From Apostichopus japonicus (lineage: Eukaryota; Echinodermata; Holothuroidea; Aspidochirotida; Stichopodidae): a DNA stretch of 64,000 nucleotides. Below the pieces are notes generated by a model. That model was not told the DNA's origin. It saw only the letters and a list, made by a program, of their open reading frames with translations, and ran no database searches. The DNA lies in NCBI RefSeq assembly GCF_037975245.1, contig NC_092568.1:19514001-19578000 (forward strand). Reading direction: 5' to 3'. This document shows, in pieces, positions 24,301-36,300 of the stretch; within the stretch, counting starts at the first letter, position 1, and each line of letters starts with the position of its first letter. Both the position numbers and the translations under genes were made by a program.

Positions 24301-27300
24301 GCCGCCGACATAAAATACAAGCCTTTCAAAGTTTCTCTTTTAAATAGAGTGGAACAGTGAAATCAGGATTGGGAACTTGATGACCCTAATTTGCACAGAA
24401 ATTGCCTGTTAAATCTCACAAGTGGGGGTGGGTTGTGACTTGCAAGTAGTGTGCAGTAGTGTACATACTAAGAAGGAATCATTTGACAAGGACTGACTGA
24501 ATGAGGGAGAGAGAGGGGTGCAGATTAGGTGGTGGGGGGGGGATGTCAGAGGAGTTATCATAAAGGGGAACAATCAGCTTCCACTGTTACCAAACAAGCA
24601 AAAGAACAGTTTTGACTTACAGACGCAGGTGTAACCATCGCCTTCGTATCCAGCCAGGCATTCGCAATCGTAGACAGACTCGTTGGGAATACATCGGGCG
24701 AACGGATTACAGTCATTCTCCAGACAGGGATCCATGAATATTTCTAAAATGAAGCAATACAAAACAACTTCAGTTCTAAAACAAGATTAAAAAAAAAATA
24801 TAAAAAAACACCAAAATTAATACCACTTTCCTTCAATTGATATTGCTTTACTAGTAGCGGTATTAATAAAAAGTTGCCAGAGGTCTTGTGTTTCAGCATC
24901 TTGTTATCAGGCAACAGCCAGGAGAGTACACACAGGGCTGGACTAGTAGTTGGTCCTCCTACGCAGCACCCTAGATAATGGAATGAATATCAAGGATGAG
25001 TCCCAATCCTGGCCTCGACTAGCAGCTGAAAGAGCTCTCCGATCGCCTTACTGAGATCAGTCCTTCAAAGCTGCTCTTTTGTCAAAATTCTCTTTCAATA
25101 GTTTGAATTTGAACTACACAGTAACCCTTATATTTTCATTCATGCTAAAAATGGCTTTCATTTTTTGCAAAAACTATAAGGGTATATTGCAAACTTGTCT
25201 ATGAATATTATATGTCACTTTTGAGAACAAAAACTGTCATGATGTGTCTTTATCATAATGATAAGTAGTTTCCTTCAACCTGAAACATATGTCTACTTTT
25301 CCAGCTAAAAGGTAAAAAATGCATGTTTAGTGAATTCAAGCCCATTAGCTTAAAGGTAGGCTGTATTGGCCCCATAATATGCTAGATATTCAAATATGGT
25401 CACCTTTGGTCAAAATTCTTAATCTGTTTTTATTACAACCTTCAAGGAAATTTTCCTCACTGGGACATTCAGTCATCTTGTATGTTCCTTAAAAACTTAT
25501 CTGAGAACAATTTGGAGAGTAAAGACCTCCAGGAAAAGTCCTTTTTGAAAACTTCTAGCAATTATAGCCTGCTATAATTTGGGGCCTGTACCTTTAAAGT
25601 GTACAGAATGGGCGGACCAAGATCAAGCCAAGTTACGCCAGAAAGACTTTTTAATGTTGTAGCAGTTTTGTTTTTAAGGGGTTAGTTTTTGAGGGTTATG
25701 TTTCACTTTGTACTGTCAGGTATACCTTGTCATGAATAGATATACCATCATGGAAACACACTTTGCAATTAAAATGATGCTGTGAAAAGCGTGGATTAGT
25801 ATTTTTTACCTTCACAGATAAAGCCGTTTCCTTCGAAACCAGATACGCATTCACAAATGTAGGAGTTGCGGTCCGGGAAACAGACAGCGTTCGCGTCGCA
25901 TCTGTTTCCTTCACACTGATTAACTTGAGCTGCTGTGGGATAAACCCCAAAAAATTGTCAAATTTTCAGATATAGTTATGAAACAAAGTATATTCGATCC
26001 TAGTTAAATCAGACATTGTTTTTTTTTTTTTTATTTCTTTGCTCTTAAATCTTTCGATTTGATTATTTTTCGATGTCCTTTAACATAGCTTGGTACAATA
26101 CTCTCATAGAACCAGAGCCTAATCTTATGGGAAAAAAAGCTTTATTCCACATGCAGGCCTGTCTAAACTCTTTATGGCCAAGGAAAAAGATGCCATTTTC
26201 AGTTCTACAAGTACATTAAACATTTCTGGGTTCAAGAGGGGAGGTGGGGGGGGGGGGTGAGGGATCATACACACATATGCTATCCTTCTTTGGCTTACTA
26301 TATATGCATATTACATCCTGGGAAGCTTCTTAAAGGGTGTGAAGACTCGAGCACAAACGTCTCATGCCGGTAATCTGATCTAGTTTCGAATGAGGTGTAA
26401 CAGAAGTGTTAGACACCACCATCGATCCCAAAAAATACACACAGCTTGCTATACCGTCGGTAATTAGACACTAGTGTACAGTCAATACATACAGCTGTAC
26501 GTTCAATACCCACAACACAGTGTATATAGCAGCGTGGACATCTCAGGTCTAGTTAAAAGATAACAAGGTATCACATTTCATTACTGTCTGCATTTTGTAG
26601 CGACACGAACAAAACGTCACTTGCAAGCAACAGAAAGTTAACTTTTTCAGATGGCCGCACAAGGTTTTGGGCGAGTCTTCAATGCCTTTAACTCATCACA
26701 AAGACTAGCAACAGAATGAAAGTCATTTCACTTTCTCTTACAGAAAAAAACCTTTGTCAATCCTCTACGACTGTTCATGCACTAAGTAATTTAACTTTGA
26801 AACAGAAATTACTTTCTTCAGATTTGTCATCAGTAAATCTAGAAGCAAGGGTTTTTTGCAATTGGATTCTTTAAACATTGTGTAACTGTAGCACTCTCCT
26901 TGCTAAAGATGAGAAGTGGAGATAGAATTCATGTGCCCACTCACCTTCGCAGTCGAATCCATCACCTTCGAAACCTGGTTCACACTGACAGTAGTAAGTT
27001 CGGCCCTCTGGAGTGCAGATAGCATTGGGGTGACATCTATTGGCATCACAAGGTCCTCTACTGGCAGCTAATAACAAATAAAGCAATTACAAAGTACAGA
27101 AAAGACAGAAATGACCTATTTCTTTTTATGAAAGCTCATATGCTAGGACGATGGAATTGGTTGCGAAAGCCTCATTTCTTATCCCTGACAAAATTTTATC
27201 GAGCCCCTCGGAGACACCTGAAAATCTATTTACCGACTCCAATATAGTCAGAAGAGAGTACTTTTCCCAGGTTTTATTTTTTATTAAACCATTACAATTG

Positions 27301-30300
27301 ATCTTTCAACTGATCATTTTGTGGCTGAAACAGGCAGTGCCCAAATCTTCATGATCTATGAAAGAATTTTTGCTTTGATATATTATACTTTCTACCCAAT
27401 TTTTTTTTTTCTTCCAAATAATTGCAAGTTGAGTTCAGAGAACAATGACATAAGGAAGATGAAAACACAGACACTGAGACACACATTGAAGACGTCTTAC
27501 CAGTACAATCGATCCCATTTCCTTCATAGCCATCAAAACTGGGTTCAAATCAAACTGAATATTAATATTGTACTTAGTAAAGAGCTTGTTCTGTTTGGAA
27601 ATTATTTGCACAAAGACTATCTGTTTAATAACATCCTTCTGGTTCTGAAATTTTGTGTTTACAAAAGTAAGGTTAAAAATGAGAAACCCTTTCTTTATAG
27701 ATACTTAACCTTAAACCCACAATGGAAACATTCTCGAACTTCGCACGCACGAATAAAAATATTCTTGTTATACAGATGTTTACAACATGCACACAAATGG
27801 TATCATAAGTACATTTAAAAAGCACTGTTGGGGGGTATCTAGGCACATTCACTTTATTGGAAACATTAAAACTATTAAGCTATCATCATCTTTCACATTT
27901 TTTCTTTTTCTTTACCAGAAAGCACTCTGCTGGAAACATAATCTTTGAATATAAATATCACCTGGAAGTTGTCAACGATGGTCAATTTCAACAGCTCTAA
28001 TCTGTAGATCGATGACCGCACAATTTCGGACATATTTGCAGGTAAAGACTAAAGTGACTGTGAAAAAGCAACAGACTTTAGCACGGGAAAAGTTTAACCA
28101 CAGAAATCTAGATTGCCATTTTCCAAATTTACATTGTTGGCCTAAAGAAGAAAGTATGTTTTCTTATTCAAAGTAACTAAAATTATGTTATATATTTTCA
28201 CGGAATACATCAACTCGTAAAACCTTTATTGAAACCAACTTGAAAATCTTACTTCTGCAAGTGACTCCATCTCCTTCATAGCCATCCCGGCATGTACAGT
28301 AATACCGGCCTCCACTTGGTGTACAATCAGCATTGACGCTACACTGGTTGGATTCACATGGATCAAAGACCTCTCCTAGGATGATCAAAATCATTGAGCA
28401 TTTGTTATTCCAACCTTGAAACTCAACTTTCATAAATGACATTATAATCCAACAATGTGTGAAAGCTTCTAACAAAACCTGGACATATTCTTACAATATC
28501 CTGGTGCAAATGTATTCTATCAAAAGTAGACTGTGCTTAGTAACAAAGAATACCTCAACAATAGATTGCAGACCCCCACGCTACAAACGAATACCTTTTA
28601 CAGAAAGCCTTGTTGACTTGAAAATCTTACTTGTACAAGTGACTCCATCTCCTTCATAGCCCTCCCGGCATGTACAGTAATACCGGTCTCCTCTTGGTGT
28701 ACAAACAGCATTGACGCTACATCGGTTGGACTCACATGGATCTACAACCTCTCCTAGAATGATCAAAATCATTGAGCATTTGTTATTCCAGCATTAAACT
28801 CAACTGTAATCCAAACCAGAATGCTAAAATTCATTGTGGTTTTGATGATGTAACATGAGCAGTTTTCTTCATGAATCTGACATCATGAAAAGTGAGGGTG
28901 TACAACATACTTGATCACCGTAATACAGTGAAAAGCAGTGTGATGTGACAAACAATAAATTCACAATGACACAGGCTGTCCTGAAATAACCATTGACCTC
29001 AACAACAGGCTTTTGACTAAATGTGATACAGCAACATACTAATTATGACATTTGTCCTTGTTGAAATATTGTGTAAAACATGGTATTCACAATTTGACCC
29101 CGAGTGAGCTCAAACGACCATTGACCTCCGCCCACATTAGGCATCTTGTACTCAATGTGGTACAATTACATACCAAATATGCGATCTGTCCAAGCTTCAC
29201 TTGCGATATTATGTTTAGGAAGGTGCGTTAGTGTAGAGAGACAGGTAAGAAGGAGTGAAATAAATGTTTGGCATTTGTTGACTTCAAATAACCTTTGACC
29301 TCCACCAAGAGCAACCATAGGCTCCTTAAATTTGATATGGTACAGTACTGATTTCGCTTAACTCCCGTTAAAATTCGTTGAAAGAAAAATAACCGAAATT
29401 CTTCGTTTTTCATCGAAATTCGGCGATTTTTATCGATTTTTATCGTTTTTTATCGAATTTTATCGATTGGTTATCTCAGTCATTTCCTTCGTGGAATTTT
29501 CAACGGTACGTTGAAATTCTTTTTTAAACGAAATAGAAGGTCAATTTGTGGTTACACGAAACGTCGGAAAACGCGTAACTTCGTTTATTAATATCAGTTA
29601 GACTTTAGTTCAGTCGTTTGAAAGAGGGAATATTTTCGAAAGCATTCTCATGCTTATATGAGTAGTAACACTCAAAGAAACGTGTAATTAAACTGACGGG
29701 GGACGTTTTCTGACTGTGAACCCCAAACACAGTGACATAAGTCTTAACTTCGCCAGGCTTCTAGAGAGGTTGCAGTCAAAGCTATGTACCACGAGGCACC
29801 CTTCCAAATAAGTTGAAGTTCTGTTTAACCATTTAAATAACAGTGAATGGACATATAAACTTGGTTTACTTGCAGAATACGAAAAATAGTTATTTCTAAG
29901 AGATGTAAATTTGTTTTTTTATGCGAGTTGAAGTATGAAACTTTGTTTCCGAGCGAAAACATGTTACTTGAAGCAAAATAAAGATGCCCCGCCCATTCTG
30001 CGAGGACGCTTCCATTTTTCAAAAAGGCGTTTTCTCTTTTTATTTTTTCTATTTTGTTTACATTTTAAACATGAAAATTATTTAAAAATATGTGAAGAAC
30101 TTAGTAATGTACTGCAAACTATCTATAAAAAAACAGAAAAACGATGTTTTAGGCATGAATAATGTGTTCAATATAACTCAAGTAGTAGGCCAATAGTCAT
30201 AAGCTCATGATAGTGTCGTCAATTCGTTTTCCCAGTTAATATTTGTGACATATATCACCCGTGTACATCGATCAATGGCATGTTGAAATCCCGTGTGAAA

Positions 30301-33300
30301 ATATGTTGACCCCAAAAGACGCAAATGGTCGTTCTAGAAAGTACCGTCATAACATTAACAACACAAGGCCAGTTTGCTCTCTCAGGTCTGTACGTGTACA
30401 GCCCGGGCGGGATTGCGGCAAACATAAAAGAAAATGAATGAAAATGAAAAACTTACGATATTTTTCACAAATATTGATGCTTAGATAAGTGCTTCCTCAC
30501 AATCAACGAGCCGCCTTAAAATTCGCTCCGCTTACGTAAAACTTCTATATATATAACACATGGAAAAACCCGAGATTTTACACACATAATTCCCACTGAC
30601 ATTGGTCACAGAACATAAGTAGGTCATTGAACTTTGCCCAAGTTCATCGCACCATGGGAACAACACAACAGATTGAACATGATGTTACATCTCCCGCCAT
30701 CTGGACGCCGAGTGTAAATTTTGATGTTATATGCAAATTATGAATGGTACTGCGCAGCGCGATTAAAACTTAACCTATCGCGACACAAATTTTGGCTGTT
30801 GTTGAATTAACTTTTGTATCTAATGTAAGGTACTGTATCATGTATGTGACACAAGAGAAAGAAAATGAAATCGGAGGCTGCTCAAACCAGTTTCAACTTG
30901 ATTTTTACAACCCATCGCACAACACGTGCGTGCGTAATTTGTTTTCTTAACATGACTTTTAATAAGTAAGCAGTAAAGGTGGGTAAGTTTACTAATTAAG
31001 GCGAGTTTTTGTTAAAAATCTTGTGATAGATAGACAAATATATTGTTTTTTTCTTCAAAAGTTACGATGTTGCCGAAGGCCGAGTGATATAAATTCAGTG
31101 ATCTGAACTTCTGAACACCACGAATACTGATCATGTGTGTTATTCTTTTCAGCAATTATTACACGAAAGGTTCGCAATATTATTGGGCCTAATTAGTAAT
31201 TAACATACATTGATCGAGTGTCTTGTTGCCTGAATTGCTACCTGCTGGGGAAAAAACCTTAATTATTGTACTCATTATGTCCTATTTTCATTAAAAGTCG
31301 AGTGACCGTGCGTCGAAAAAAACCGCGATCGGGAAACGGCGTTTAAACGTTAAACCGACCGGCAGGCGATACGGTGAAACGGCTAGCGAAATATCTGTTG
31401 GGTCACACCCTTACTTAAACACACACAAAAACGACCTTATTGAATGAAAATATACTAAAAACCATATCGCAAAAACACAAAATCCCATATAACTCGAAAA
31501 CGGAAGGAGATATCGACTTTTGTCGGCTGTATAGGGATTTCCTAAACCGAATTTTGATGCGCTCTATCCACCTGTGTCATTTATGAGCTTCTCTGACGTA
31601 AGCTGCAGTACGTAATTTCTCTATACCAGTTCCGCGAAATTTATTTACTGTACGCAATAAGCATCGTTCGCTATGTTTTCTTTCACAACGAATATTCAAA
31701 GTTGTGCTCCACACGCTTCACAGATATTGTTTTATGTCGTTCATTTTCAATTATACTTTAAAATTACCTTTTTCGAACGATGCATTGCATGCTTTATTAA
31801 ACATTCCTGATTAGTAAAACTAAGGAAGGATATTCAAATATGTATTATTTTCATTTGATATGATTTTATGAGCTGTTCCACTTGAAAAACGATGATAAAA
31901 CCGAAAAACAAAAACATTTACTTCTCATGTGACGCATACCGGGAGACTCATAAAAACTCCCCCTTCTCACTAAATTAAATGTACATGCCGTCAGGCCAGT
32001 TGAAAGCCGTCAGGCCAGTTGAAAGCCCTCCCTACTAATGTTTGATCAGCTCTTCCCAATATACAATACTCAAATAAGCAATGAAAATATATTCATTTTC
32101 CACAGATTTCTACCCAACGTGGGCCCCAAGTCACTGCTTTATTTTCTTAGTAGTCATGGATACAATTGTTTGCAACTCTCTTGCTGGCCAGGTGTTTCAA
32201 GTTTTATTAATAGCACGACTTCTGATTGGTTCATTCAAGATAAACTTTCTATCCCTGCTGGATTGTTCTACTTATAATATGAATGAATATTTGGTTTTCA
32301 GGTAACATCCATTCCATTACGAACAGTAGGGGTAAAATAATGTTTGCTTCTAGAGGCAGCCAGCCAAAGGTTCAGATAAATACTATGCTAATTAACAGAT
32401 GGTAGGCGTGAATTTGACAAAGCCAGGTTTATGATTGGACTAAGCCTCTCAAAAAAAGTTTGGTGGTGGGGATATCCAGGGTAGGGAATACACATGTTAG
32501 CAGCAAACTGCAGGTGGCCCAGACCCAGGCTGCGACCTAAATACCAGGGCAGTCCATCTGCATTCGCGGGCAACTTACAGTAACGGGTTAGGGGGAAAAT
32601 AACAGGATGTTTTTTTTTTATTTTTGCGTGCATTGAAGCTGGGGGAGATTTTTTGTACGGAATGCGCTCTCAGAAAAGTTTGTTTAGTGAGTGATGTTCT
32701 GTAGTAAACGGTACTGTAGTACGTCAAGTAACACAGGAATTTATTGGAAATAAAGATCTCTTTGATATCCAGCTACGACTGTTTCATTGTGGATATTTTT
32801 TTTATTTCTAGTTTTTCTGACGCTGCGTTCCTTGGTGAGCTAACCTAAACTTATCTTAGTTTAATACTAGCCTATAACTTAAGAGTCGTAGAATGTGCTT
32901 AATACGATCGATCAAGACTAGTTTTTACTATCCTAGCCAAATCATTTTTCAAACACCTAGTAAAGAACTTACTCTATCTACAATCAAACTTTTGTAACAT
33001 TTGTAATATTCCTCTACAACTTCTGGTAGAGTCTGAAAACGGCTGTAGTTAAACTAAGGATTCAACGCAAGTCACAACCTTGATATGTCTAGAATAGCCT
33101 TTGCGGTTTTTGATCGCGATAACTTTCGTGGAATTTTCGTTGAAACTTCGTTTACAACCCGTGCCCGCAGTAGTCAAAATCTTGTCAACGAAATTATTCG
33201 TTTTTAACCGATTTTCAACTTTTTTTATCGATTTTCAACGTTTTTTATCGATCGTTGATTTTTTTTCAACGGGAGTTAAGCGAAATCAGTACTGTACATC

Positions 33301-36300
33301 TTCATACCAAATATGAGATCTGTTCAAGGTTCCCTTCTTGAGATATCGTGTTTACAAGGTTTTCACAAGTTGACACCTGGTGACCCCAAATGACCGTTCC
33401 ACAAAAACAATAGGCTTCTTGTATGCAGCGTGATACTTCTACACCCCAAATATGAAATTGGTTGACCTTCTCTTCTCAGATATCATGTTTACAAGCTGGG
33501 CGTCACAAACACACACATGTTCGTACGCCATCTAGAATGCAAAGGTTACGATTATCATCAAAACCAAAAAGTGTAAAAGTTTCTAACAAATGTGGCCATT
33601 TTCTTATAACATCTTGGTGCAAATTTATTCTATGATAAGTAGACTGCACTTACTAACAAAGAATACCTCAACAATAACTTGCAGACCCCCACACTACAAA
33701 CAAATACCTTAACACAGACCTTGGCAAATATTTCAATGAATACCTTTTAATGCCTGCCATTCCTCCAATCATTTACTAAATTTTGTTGCAAGTTGTCAAA
33801 GATTACATCGAAACATCTTGATATCTACTTGAAAATCTTACTTGTACAAGTGACTCCATCTCCTTCATAGCCCTCCCGGCATGTACAGTAATACCGGTCT
33901 CCACTTGGTGTACAAACAGCATCGACGCTACATCGGTTGGACTCGCATGGATCTACGACCTCTCCTACAATGATCAACATTATTGAGCATTTGTTATTCA
34001 AACATTAAAGTCAACTTTCATTAATGACCTTGCAATCCAACAATGTGCAAAAGCTTCTAACAAAATGTGGCCATATTCTTATAATATCTTGGTGCAATTT
34101 TATTCTATCACAGGTAGACTGTGTTAGTAACAAAGAATACCTCAATAATAGTTGCAGACCCCCACGCTACAAACGAATACCTTTTTATACACAAAGCCTT
34201 GTCGACTCGAAAATCTTACTTGTACAAGTGACTCCATCTCCTTCATAGCCCTCCCGGCATGTACAGTAATACCGGTCTCCACTTGGTGTACAATCAGCAT
34301 TGACGCTACATTGGTTGGACTCACATGGATCTACGACTTCTTCTAAAATAAAAAAACAAATGTTCCTTGTAAGTAGAGATATCAAAAAGCAACATTTGAC
34401 ATTTTTGCTGGTAAACTCTGGAATTCAGCTGATAAACTTCCTCAAAATTTATTCACACAAAGAATCATAATAGAAATCATGCAATACTATCTCAGAACTG
34501 AAACGAAATGGACCTTTCAGAGCTTTAATACTCAGTTTCAATATAGCTAACAGAATTGATTATCAAACACCACTGTAGAATAATATCAGAATCAGTGAAG
34601 GATAGAGATCATTGTCAAACATGTAAGACTGCATAACTTGAAATATCTATTATTAAAACTGCAATTCTCATCCAAAAAATTAAAAAAATTCTCATCATTA
34701 CAAATTACATACAATGAGATATTTCCTGTTTGGGTATTTTGGAGGGCAAAGAGATAACGGTGTGACGATTCACTTCCAAAAGACCTATAATATCACAAAA
34801 AACATTTAAACCTTTAAAACCTTCAAAAACCTTTTAAAAAATTCCTTTATGTCCCAGGCGTAGAATTTCACAATTTTAGCTACTTGTTGAAAAATTCAAG
34901 GGCATGAAAAACATGAAAACCTGATTTACAAAACACATCAGTTACTGTACACTAGGCTTATGGAAGAAGCAGCCTGTGTAATATTTCGGAATAATGAACA
35001 GTCATACGGGGGTGTTATGTTACGTATGACCATGTAACCACGTACGACCACGTACGACCAAGTAAACCATGTTGACAGTTTGACTGAACGTTGTTAACTG
35101 ACTTTATCATGTGTTGATGTTCTAACTGTCTACTGGCAAGAAAATACAAGTGCCTTCTGTTTCCTACTGGTAAATGTCAAAAATCCACTGGACTTTAACC
35201 AGCAAATAGCCTGACTTCAAAATCTGTGTCCCACATTAACGAGGAGGGGCAGGCATCTTTTCTGATTTGTGCAATACAAACATACACAGGTATACCACAC
35301 TAAATGTTATTCCTCCCGCCTCACCTCAGATGACGTACTGCATTGTTTTCTTTGTGAACATATTCCATTTATACAAACAGAGTTTACTCTAAAACTTACC
35401 TATTATATTCGTAAATCGCTATAAAGAAAAACGTATTATTGCAACGACACGATCAAAATTTGAGAGGAAAAAAAGATTGTAATTGGTTCTGAGGTCCATT
35501 TGAGTTACCTTTACAGATGAATCCGTCCCCAGTATAACCAGGATAACAAGTGCAAGTGTAAGTGCGGTCAAGTGGCGAGCACTCTGCATTCTCATCGCAT
35601 GCATTCTCTTGGCAAGGATCAATTATTTCTTCTAAGAGTCGGTGCAGAAAATTAGAAGCATGAATACCATAGATGCAGAAAGTAGTAAAATGGAAGGGAG
35701 GGTGGTAAAAAAAAGAAGAAAAAAAAAACACAGCAAAGAGTATACATAATGCCAAGGATGCAGAAAAAGGGTTTTTAAAGGAAATCTGCAGTTTTCCTTT
35801 CTTTCAGACCCACATGCAACCAAATTCATGCTCATCTAACCCCACCACTAACATTCAAGCTAAAACGATTACTACAATAAAATCTGATCTTTGTGTTCTG
35901 TTAACAACACAGAAACAAAACAGATATCAACCCTGCATGCATAAGTAGTCCTACAATGGCAATTTTTGTTTGTTGTTGCCATCAAGCCTGATGAGGTGCT
36001 GGGGAGGGGAGGGGGAGGTTTTCAATCAAAGATAATTGTACACCATCTTTGCAATTGTTGGAACTGTCTTCAATAGCAGACAAATAAGATACCAACCACA
36101 AATATTATCAATTTAAAAAAATCTGTTGAAAAGTGGACAAGCTATCTGAATAAAGTAGAGAGCATATCAAGTTACTTTGAAAAGTTCAACCACCAAAAGG
36201 AGGTGGAGGTGGACAGGGGGGTGGATGGCTTCAGCATGTGGGCCTTGAGAGGAATATATTTTGATGGCAGGTTCCTTTAATACTACAAGATTCATAGTAG

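Larger units (their letters stand above)
28754..33841 (-). other. Large nidogen intron with nested repeats
   Basis: 5.1-kb intron between exons 10 and 11. Most of the excess over the usual 378-bp module is a 3952-bp DNA transposon (29343-33294) inserted into an older dispersed repeat (about 29080-29340 and 33297-33525, with motifs ACCAAATATGAGATC and TTGACCTCC). No coding exon is recognised. Confidence 0.8.

Noticed and set aside
27321-27818. 165-codon + strand open frame
   Set aside because: It overlaps the relic EGF exon on the other strand, has no recognisable domain, and has AT-rich intron-like composition.
34142-34385. Several overlapping frames on both strands over EGF exon 9
   Set aside because: Only one - strand frame carries the six-Cys EGF pattern and correct splice phases; the rest are shadows, and the same holds for the other EGF exons.
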